NCBI GenBank assembly: GCA_034509755.1
Contig: CM067549.1
Span: 47,021,052 to 47,085,051, forward strand
Length of the DNA: 64,000 nucleotides
Direction of reading: 5' to 3'
Source of the DNA: Anisodus tanguticus
Lineage: Eukaryota > Streptophyta > Magnoliopsida > Solanales > Solanaceae
The notes under the pieces were generated by a model, which was given only the letters and a program-made list of their open reading frames with translations, made no database searches and was not told the DNA's origin. Both the position numbers and the translations under genes were made by a program. Numbering within the stretch: the stretch's first letter is position 1; each line of letters begins with the position of its first letter. Shown here one piece after another: positions 56,201-64,000 of the stretch.

Positions 56201-59200
56201 AAATAATGTCTTCCCAAAATGATCTTCTCATGTTCCTTTTGGAGCTAAGCGTGGGGATTCTTTATGGTAGAACTAAGTGCACGAGTTTGTTTGGATAGAT
56301 TATCCTGGATTGATTAAAGGTGTTTGAACTTCAAATTGTACTGTTGCCTTTTGGTAGATACTTTCTCCAGTCCCTAGTTACAATCTTTACATTTCGTCTT
56401 TCACTTGGAAACCACATGTTTAACTTATAAGAGTGAGTTAACGAACTTATTAAAAAAGAAAAAGATAAGAGGTCATTAAAAGAGCTGAGAAGATATATGC
56501 GAAAAGGGAATGAAGAGGGATTTGGTGCTTCTTTTAGAAGTAAGTAACGAAGAGGGATATTAGGCATCGGAAATGGGTCCATTAGTGGTTCCATTTTCTG
56601 AATGTGCAACCTACATATGAACCTGTCTTTGGAACCAAACTTAGTGACATACAACCTTTAATGACTTCAGCATTTATCTGATTATTAAAAAGAGACTTCA
56701 ATATTGTCCATATCTCAGAAATATGAGTATGTTAACTTTTCAAATGCATGAAGTTCTAAATTATTTCGGCTGTATCTAAGAGGAAAACTTGAATTTCTTT
56801 CTGTTCCAGAAATACATGACCCAACTGAGTTTTATACTTTTTCTGTTCCTGAGAAGCACGGCTCACATTGACTTATTGGAGATTATGAGTAAACTGTTTA
56901 GACAGTTAGAGAGCTGTTTCGAGTAATGATTAGAAATGAAAAAATGGAATAGTTACCTAATTAGATGCTGCATAAAGTTTGGAACAATATGAATTAGTAC
57001 TGGTTTATATTTTTGAATGTTTGGAGGGAGGAAATGTGTCATTTAAGAAAATCAGTCTTGCTTTGGACCGAGGGAGTATTTGGGTATTGAGTAAAAATAA
57101 AACTATGAGGAGTGAAAACAAGATCTTTAATCTTTCTGGGTCTTTGTTTTGGGCTTGCATTCCCCTGGATTTTCTTTGTAATAAAGTTAATTACCTTTAA
57201 GGTGTGGCAAAGTTCACCTAAAAAAGATAAAAGCACTACCAGATACTTTAGTTGGTAGAATTCTCTTAAGATGGTTATTTGCTAAATTATGTTTTAAGCT
57301 CAAAATTGTGGGAGCGGTATCTCTGTTGGTTTTAGATTATTTAACCAAGTATGTTTTTTTTAATTAATTTTTTTTATTGTTGTCTGGCTGTGTTTTGAAT
57401 ACTTCTGGCTCTTTCTGGGTGTCTTTGCAGATCATCTTACGTGTCTGCCTTCTTCGTTTATATTCAAATTTCCTTTTTGTTGGTCAATCAAGAAAGAACG
57501 TATTCTTCCTTTTGTTTTTTGTTAACTTGTCTTATTCTTCGTCAACAGACTCAATCCTTTCTCCTGATGTGCCAATTGCATTGCGATTATCTAGCCATCT
57601 TCTGCTTGGAGTTGTGAGGATATATTCTCGAAAGGTGGGTTACCTATTTGATGATTGCAGTGAGGCTTTGCTAAAAGTCAAGCAAGCTTTTCGCTCCACT
57701 GCTGTGGATTTACCACCTGAAGAATCTAAGGCTCCATATCACTCAATCACCTTGCCAGAGACTTTTGAACTTGATGATTTTGAATTGCCAGACAATGACA
57801 TTTTTCAGGGGTCGGTTCCAATCTATCTTTTTTCTTTCTTTACTATAATGTTAGCTTGCTGCATATCATTGATTTTACTAGAATCAAGCATATGTGGTTA
57901 CTGGCTGAGGGAGTTGCTCAAATATGTGGTTACTGGCTGAGGGAGTTGCTCAAATATTTGCTAATTGAGATATGGGGTGGAAGAATTCCTTGTGGAGTAA
58001 ATAGCATAGGATGTCTGAACTACTTGTCTTGTTTTTATTCTCGTTCTGTAACATCTGTGTTGAAGTGTGTGACCATCTCATCTAAAAGATTAAGCTATTA
58101 GAGAGCGCACACTTTTTAATATTTGATTATATTCTCAACACGCCCCGTCACGTGTTGACCTGATTTTTTTCATGGTCCAAGCACGTGGAAATTCTTTTTG
58201 ATAATGGGTGGTGGTGTGGTTCGATCTCAGGACCTTTGACCTGCTCTGATACCATATTGAAGTGTGTGACCATCTCATTTAAAAGTTTAAGCTGTTAGAG
58301 AGATCACACTTTTTAATATTTGATTATATTCTCAACAATCTGTTAGTCTTATTTTCTGGTGAAAGATTGTTGTTATGGTCCACTTAGGCTCACCATTCCT
58401 CAATTTTTTCCTACTAAAGTCAGTGTCAATTCTGCAGTAACTATGTGGACCATCATATTAGTTCAAGGGAGCAGATCACACTACAAGATAACATGGAGGG
58501 CGTGGTTTACTCAACTTCTAAGTTTGGATTGGATGGTAATTGTTACTTTGGATATCTGTTTGCTAGATTTGTTATGACACGGATACTCATATGTTGCATG
58601 GTGATTTTTGCTCAGAGAGATTTGGGGATGGTGACACGTCTGGTTTAGACCTTGATGAGGTAAGATCATATTATTATTTCACCGCTTAGCTTCGTGTTGT
58701 TTCATTTACTCTTAATTCTAATGTCTTCCCTTTTCCTTGTTGTTTTGCCTTTTTGATGGGAAACGTCCTGCAACTCTTTTTTTTTGTGTGTGTGGGTGGG
58801 TGGGGGGCTGGACTAAATTGAGATCTTAACTTTTCAGCAATATTATTATCGAAGCTGCTAAGACTTTGAGTGGTCTCCAAAAGTTGGACTGTCTTTGATC
58901 AAATTCTGTAGTCCTAGATACGACTGGGAAGTAGGAAGGTAGTAAATTGATTTAGGTACACTAGGACAAGACTTCATCCAGTTTTACAATTTAAACTTGG
59001 TCAATTGGAATCGCCTTTTTACTGAACATGGTATACATTGTTTTTTCCCTTTACGGTCATTTTGGAATGGAATGCTTTCAAGTGTTGCTGCTTCTTTTTC
59101 TTTACCTGCATGTTTGTCTGAGCTGAAACTACTTATGCTCTGCAGCAACCTCTCTATCCTGTTTTCTTGAGTTCGTTGAATTTCTTTTTAGAGTCTAGTG

Positions 59201-62200
59201 CTAGAGATAAAATGGTATTATAGCGAAATGAAATCTGTGAAAAGTAGAGGGTGCATTCTAGGAAATGGAGGACCTACAAGCTCCAAGCCCCAAAGGATAA
59301 GGAGCAGAGCAATTGAAGGTGTGGAAAATGATTTTTCCAGAGCACAGAATGTCATTTTTTTTAAAAGGTAACAGATTTCATATAGAATAACTAGACCTCA
59401 GCTCAAAGGCTGTGCTGAGGAAAACAGGAACATGGTTACAAGACACCCAAAAACTGACTGTAACGAAAAAGGCTGTGCACGGAATGCCACCCCTTTGGCT
59501 ATCTTGTGGGTACCGTTGGGGGAAACGAACATGGTTGCTGACTTGCTTCTTGTGGAAAATGATTTTTGTAAAAATAAAAACCGGTCTTTCGTTTCTAGTT
59601 AACGTTTGGTACATCCATGAGGTCTCTGTTACTATACATGATTGGCAGTTGTTTGCTTTACAAGTCTAAAACGGGTGAAGCCCCTTCTCAAGTGTTTATT
59701 ACTTCTAAAAGAAAGTTCCTCAACTGTTTTATTTATTTTCTATGGTGCTCGAACATTTGAGTTTTGTGGAATATCGGATAGAATGACTGCAGCTTCTCCA
59801 TTTTAGTTTTTTCTCCATGTATGTGCATGTGTCTCAATGCTTTTTCTTTTCCTTTTTTAATTCTTTCCCCTTCTTTTTATTTGTTCAGACTTTTATATCA
59901 ATAAGTATTGCTTTTGGCCTTGAGCACTTCGCCTTACAGGAAAGAAATACACACCTAAAAGGACGTATTTCTTTTTGAGGATATACAGAATTCTTTCAAG
60001 GATCTCAAGGGAAGAATAATCTGTCATGGTCTACATAGTTTTATCTATCCTGTCATGGGAAACTTCTTAACTAAACTAATACTGTTCCTGCTTCATGGTT
60101 GCTAATAGCATATTTTCTACATGAATTATGTCCGGTAGCCATTAATCGATGGTCCTCCACTGATGCAGAAGTCCTATTTCATATGCTAGATATTGCTGGT
60201 TATATACGTCTCTGCATGAATGTGTATTATGTCATTTATCTATCTTCTATTCTGATTTTTGGACTTCTGATTGCAAACAGGAGTTATTTTTGGACAAGGT
60301 TGCTGCTGCTGGAGATGCTAGTGGGAGGTTGACCTCAAATTACACACTGCCTCTTACAATATTCCCCTATCCCCATGTCCAAAAGAAAATTTCTGTCTAC
60401 TGCCGGATATGTGATTGCAGAATGTTCAGTTCTGATGAGCTTCGTCTAAATTTAAAACGATGACATGGTTCTTGTTTTCATGTTTTGGGGTAAAAGCTTT
60501 TTTTTTTGGGGGTTGGGGGGTGGGGGGGTCTCTTAAATACAAGAAGCTATATGGATCTAGCTATACAAATCTTTGCTCCTCCAGAGTGTTAATGCAATCC
60601 AGAAAGTCTAGTAAGGGCAAGTTCAGTAAACAGTTTGCAAAATTTATCGAGATTCATCTGATCTTCCCCTCCAGATACACCAGGGCAGACTGAAAGCGTA
60701 GCGCTTGAAAGGATAGAAACTTACTGATTTTGTGTTAATGCTACCTCCCGTTATGCCCTCATTTTGTGTAACAGATTTCAGCCATTTGATACCTGATTAT
60801 AACTGCATTCTGTTTATCTAGTTAAGCTTCTAAAACTCCCCTTGAATTTACTGGAAGTGATTTTGTAGATATTACTGTGGGTGGAACTTGTTCAAACCAG
60901 TTTACAACACTCTGTAATCGTATCTGCTAGATGCTCACCGTAGCTAAAATTTATTATTGTCACCTTCTTTTGTGCAGTTAGATTCTTTCAAATGTATTGA
61001 GTACCGTACTGCTAAGATGAATTTTGCGAAAAACTTATATAAACACATGTTCATTTAAGTGATTGTTTTTCTTTTTTAATTCATGACTTTTCTGTTAGTG
61101 TCATGCTTTCTTTTGTATGCGTGGTGTACTGAGTTATGTTGGAGAATCCATCTAGTGCTAAATAAGGTTTGTAAACGCCAGGACTAATACGTCAGGTTGG
61201 ATTAATGGTGTGAAATGAGTCAAAACAATTGCCAGCTTGATGTTCTTTTTTTCTGTTGAATTTTTTTCTTGGGGTTGTGTTGGGGCAGATCAAACATCTA
61301 TAATTGGTGTTTTGATTGTCAATCCATCAGACTGCAATTCTATACTATTGCACAGTTTATTTATATGAAAATCTGACACAAAACTTTTACTGATTCTAGT
61401 GCTGATCCTCAAGCATCTGTTGAACCGATGACACCAATCAAACAAGAAGAACACCATGAAGGGATGGCTGCAAATTCCGAGAGCATGGTAACTAGTTGAT
61501 CTGTCCTTTATTCCCTGCACTAGCTGGTTATCGACTATTTAGTGTTCGTTGAGTCAAACATCTCGTTATATGTACCTTAACATACTTATTCTAGAATGAT
61601 TCAAGGCCTTTTCTTTCATGCAGATTGATGGAGTTGATGGAGATGCTGATTTCATGGATCATGCTCCATGTACTCCTGGGTTGGCAGAAGAACCAAACTT
61701 GTCTAACATTCAGGAAATATCAGCATGTGAGGACCATCTAGGACTGGAAGATCGTCATTTGACGGAATATCCTGTAATAGGAAATTCGGAAAATCTCTTT
61801 TGTGAAAATAACGTGAGTGAACTTCTAGAAAATCAGGCATTGACTGATGGCTCGAATGCTGAACAGCCTGCCAAAGGAAATTCAGAGGATCTCTCTTGTG
61901 AAAATAACGTGAATAACGAGAGTGGACTTCTAGAAAAACAGGCATTAACTGATGGCTCGAATGCTGATACTGTTCACTCCGTGGCTACTGAGGAGAATGG
62001 TTACCATTTAGACAACAGGTGTGACAAACAACTGGTGCCAGATGGTGAGCTGCCTCCAAGTGGAGTCGCAATTTATCCTGTATTGCCAAGTGATCCCGCT
62101 GTAGCATCTGGACCATCCTCTGCTGCAGTCCATCAGGTGAATGCAAAATCATCCACAGTAGAGTGTGGAGATGAGATTGTTGCTGCATCTGATGGTCAAA

Positions 62201-64000
62201 CAAATGAGAGGAACTTGCAGTGCATGCTTTCTGGCATGGACAAGGTTGATGTATCTACCCCTGGTGGCTTCCATGACGAGCCTCCACTTCCAAATGGAAT
62301 TAGTTCCACAAATGTCGACCATGATGTTTCTGCTTTAAGTAGCATCTGCCAGCCAGTTCCTGAAGATATTTTACTGAGTAATCAGAAATCACCTGAGGCA
62401 GTCTCAAATAACGTTGCAATTCCAGGAAACTTGGAAGCTGGTGAATGCCAAGATATAACTTGCTTAGAAACACCAAAAACCGTTGATTGTCTGGAACAAA
62501 GTATTTTTGATGAAGATGCCACTGGTGCCCAGGTTCATGTTCTGAGTCGATGTAATGCTGCTCAACTTGATGCATCGAAGTCTAGTTGTGAGCATGTTGT
62601 TAATCACGAGCCGCCATCTAATTTTTCCGGTTTCCACCTGCCAGAAACTTCTAAAGAGGGGGAATTACACGCTTCAGGTATTTCTGCTAGAGTTCTAGCT
62701 TTATTGGGGATAAATCTGTGTGCTGTAGTATTGTAATATCCTTTGCGAATGTACTCACACGTCCAGTTGAAACATGTCATACAGCAGGTGATTCAGAACA
62801 CATCTCAAACAAAAATCTCGTCAAAGAACCCGGTCCATGCGAAGACATTCGAAAAGATTCTGACAAATCAACTAATCAAGCGGATAATGTTGTTCTCGAA
62901 GATTGCCACATGGAAATTATGAGCAGTTCAGCTGCTTCTGCCTTGCCAGCTCCTGAAAAGATTCTATCAATGCCAGGAGGGCTTGTTGATTTACCTCGGA
63001 GTATTTTTCCAGAGGCTACACCGGATTACTTGATGGGGAACAATGAGGCTGATGCTGGTGATAAATTCATTTCAGGAAAGAAGCGCAGCTACACTGAGAG
63101 CACACTAACAGAGCAGAGTCTCAACTCAGCTGAATCTTCAAGGATGGTCCGTTCCAAAAAGTCTGCAGGATTTATTCCTGATGATGATGATTTGCTTTCT
63201 TCTATACTAGGTACATTGAATTCTCCTCTTGCACTCCATAGCAGGGAAGGGTGACTGTTTTCACCATAATGAAAAATTCTTTCTTCTTTAGAATATGGTA
63301 TATATCCTCTTTTTTATTTTATTTATGTGGAAACATTCCCAGTTTCCAAATTATTCGCCACAATTCTGCAAAGTAAATATTATAATATGCCTGTCAAGAT
63401 AACATTGTAAGCTTTAAACTCAGTTAAGTATTACATAAAAGGGGTGAGAGGAAATTAACATTTTTCTTGAGTTTAGACCTTATTGGTTGTAACAATCTTC
63501 ATTACCATTTCAGTTGGAAGAAGATCTTCAGCACTGAAGCTTAAGGCTACTCCTCAACCTTCTGAGATTACATCAAGCAAGCGTGCCCGATCTGCTGCCC
63601 AGATGAGTGCCAATAAAAGGAAGGTTCTTTTGGATGATATCATGGTCTTGCACGGAGAGTATGTTCTGTCATTTGTATATTTTTGTTTCTGTTCATGCAA
63701 ATAAATCTTGTGCTTTTACCAGTTTAGATCACTAAGCCGGATGATTTGTATTTCCTTTCCTGTTTTCAAAATTTAGCAGATTAAACCACAAGAAATGCAT
63801 AAAAATGTATCTTGGACTTCTTAATTTTTTTTTTTTTTAAATCTTGGGCTTAAAAATTTATTGCAGAGTTTAAAATTATAAATGCATCCATATCAGCAAG
63901 CAGACAGAATAGAAACTAACATTTTCTTGGCACTGCTTTTTCATTCTATTATTAAATAAGATCTGCCACTATAGTCTTGGATTAGCTGCTCTTGCACTAC
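53229..64000 (+). CDS. SYN4: Cohesin kleisin subunit, SYN4/RAD21.3-type (5' part; runs off window)
   Basis: Nine coding exons were built by hand: 53229-53352, 57549-57810, 58438-58535, 58616-58659, 60281-60327, 61400-61487, 61624-62677, 62788-63210, 63514-63658. All junctions are GT-AG and all phases agree (2285 coding bases so far). The protein begins MFYSQFILAKKGPLGTIW, the N-terminal Rad21/Rec8 domain that binds SMC3. RLSSHLLLGVVRIYSRKV and VKQAFRSTAVDLPPEE follow, with SITLPETFELDDFELPDND at the domain end. The middle, mostly exon 61624-62677, is acidic and disordered. Basic SKRARSAAQMSANKRKVLLD leads toward the C-terminal SMC1-binding domain outside the window. As part of nuclear cohesin it would hold sister chromatids together and be cut by separase; no cleavage site was assigned. 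Intron 1 is 4.2 kb, full of SINEs. SYN4 is preferred over REC8 and SYN2/3 by the N-terminal sequence. Confidence 0.95.
53412..53720 (+). mobile_element. TS-type SINE 3' part, tandemly duplicated
   Basis: Two copies, 53412-53561 and 53562-53720, period 150 bp. Each contains TTTATTTGAGC, CTTCGGGAAACAG, CTCTACCTCCACAA, GGGGTAAGGCTGCGTACAC and ACCCTCCCCAGACTACACTG, the well-known tobacco/Solanaceae TS SINE 3' region. The tRNA-like head is missing. Confidence 0.85.
53732..53840 (-). mobile_element. TS-type SINE fragment, inverted
   Basis: Begins with (CAA)n on plus, the reverse of the TTG-repeat tail typical of TS, then GTACCCAGTGTAGTCCCACA and GGGTAGAGTTTACGCAGATC. Only 12 bp from the plus-strand pair, so transcripts could form a hairpin. 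Confidence 0.85.
54791..55050. mobile_element. Stowaway MITE (Tc1/mariner), 260 bp
   Basis: Ends CTCCCTCCATCCCATATTA and inverted CTCCCGCCGTCCCATATTAG, with TA target duplication at 54789-54790 and 55051-55052. AT-rich interior without coding. Confidence 0.92.
55901..56067 (+). mobile_element. Au-type SINE, 167 bp
   Basis: The tRNA-like head has GAGTAACTGGTAAAGTTGCC (A-box region) and GGTTCAAGCC (B box). The conserved body follows: GAAACAGCCTCTTGCAGAAA, GTAAGGCTGCGTACAATAGA, CCCGCGCATAGCAGGAGC. It ends in a short T run. A target duplication of about 15 bp (AGCA(A/G)T(A/G)TTCTAGAA) is at 55885-55899 and 56068-56082 in slightly diverged form. Confidence 0.92.
57890..57953 (+). repeat. 32-bp tandem duplication in intron
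   Basis: Two perfect adjacent copies starting ATATGTGGTTACTGGCTGAG at 57890 and 57922. Confidence 0.9.
58058..58337 (-). mobile_element. SMART/TRIM-like mini LTR retrotransposon, 280 bp
   Basis: 83-bp terminal direct repeats at 58058-58140 and 58255-58337, TG...CA on plus (first base pair of the right copy mutated to TA). A primer-site complement is at 58243-58254: minus TGGTATCAGAGC, a perfect initiator-Met match. A purine tract on minus lies beside the left repeat (GTGACGGGGCG). The target duplication ATCTG is at 58053-58057 and 58338-58342. It has no coding capacity. All defining parts of a miniature LTR retrotransposon on the minus strand are present. Confidence 0.9.
59350..59460. repeat. 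Dispersed repeat in cohesin intron
   Basis: AAAAGGTAACAGATTTCATA and following sequence resemble 55325-55400 and 54700-54785 (GGTAAGATTTCATAAATAGA). Probably one dispersed, unclassified family; ends unclear. Confidence 0.4.
61780..61966 (+). repeat. In-frame tandem duplication within the large cohesin exon
   Basis: Two units beginning GGAAATTC at 61780 and 61876 (96-bp period). They encode GNSENLFCENN...LLENQALTDGSNA and GNSEDLSCENN...LLEKQALTDGSNA. The second has a 9-bp insertion. The reading frame is preserved. Confidence 0.9.

Larger units (their letters stand above)
53353..57548 (+). other. Intron 1 of the cohesin gene (4.2 kb)
   Basis: The donor is GTAG|GTAAGTTG and the acceptor TCGTCAACAG. 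It holds a tandem and an inverted TS-type SINE, a Stowaway MITE, an Au-type SINE and a dispersed repeat near 55330-55450 resembling pieces at 54700-54790 and 59350-59420. No additional exon is recognised. Confidence 0.85.
57811..58437 (+). other. Intron of the cohesin gene after exon 57549-57810
   Basis: The donor GG|GTCGGT is non-consensus at position 3, but the phase with the next exon is exact (GG|T = Gly). It contains a 32-bp direct duplication and a SMART-like element. Confidence 0.8.

Noticed and set aside
56331..56654. Minus-strand open frame inside cohesin intron 1
   Set aside because: Lies within an intron in antisense, with no motif or conservation that I can see.

Overview
This is a plant nuclear window, almost certainly from a Solanaceae species. 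The evidence is the mix of repeats: TS-type and Au-type SINEs, a Stowaway and hAT-like MITEs, Copia elements with short LTRs, a giant Ty3/gypsy element of the Ogre (Tat) lineage, and a SMART/TRIM element. Two intron-compatible host genes have plant-type protein sequence. I could not name the species. I see no CRISPR array, no bacterial operon and no new defence or metabolic system. What is unusual is how precisely several layers of transposon nesting can be read.

Layout. 1-1963: the end of a minus-strand Copia-type element (5' UTR, initiator-Met primer site, 1.57 kb LTR). 2166-21104: a small non-autonomous hAT element with an 8-bp target duplication, split by an 18.1-kb Ogre element (2212-20338, target duplication GATCC). 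The Ogre has 3.3-kb LTRs, an extra ORF1, gag, protease with G-patch, an intron, RT/RNase H/second RNase H, integrase, and a 26-bp tandem array. Its frames are broken by stop codons and frameshifts. 21113-29800: dispersed repeats, a 2.4-kb CACTA element inside a gypsy-type LTR, a Copia 5' end, a SINE and MITEs.

30413-31153 (minus) is an intact single-exon gene for an uncharacterised plant protein resembling membrane-associated kinase regulators. 33964-39051 is a decayed minus-strand Copia element. At 42042-43708 the last exon of a mitochondrial ribosomal protein mS33 gene is split by a solo LTR. 45250-51396 is a deleted minus-strand Copia element whose 3' LTR is split by a younger plus-strand Copia (45292-50186). 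An unoccupied duplicate of the outer target site survives at about 44075.

53229-64000 (plus) is the 5' part of a cohesin kleisin gene of the SYN4/RAD21.3 type. Nine coding exons were reconstructed with consistent phases; the gene runs off the right edge. Its introns carry TS and Au SINEs, a Stowaway MITE and a 280-bp SMART-like mini-retrotransposon.

The host genes are separate housekeeping-type loci and do not form a pathway. The rest is repeat-driven intergenic DNA. Family names come from recognition of the sequence; no database search was run.
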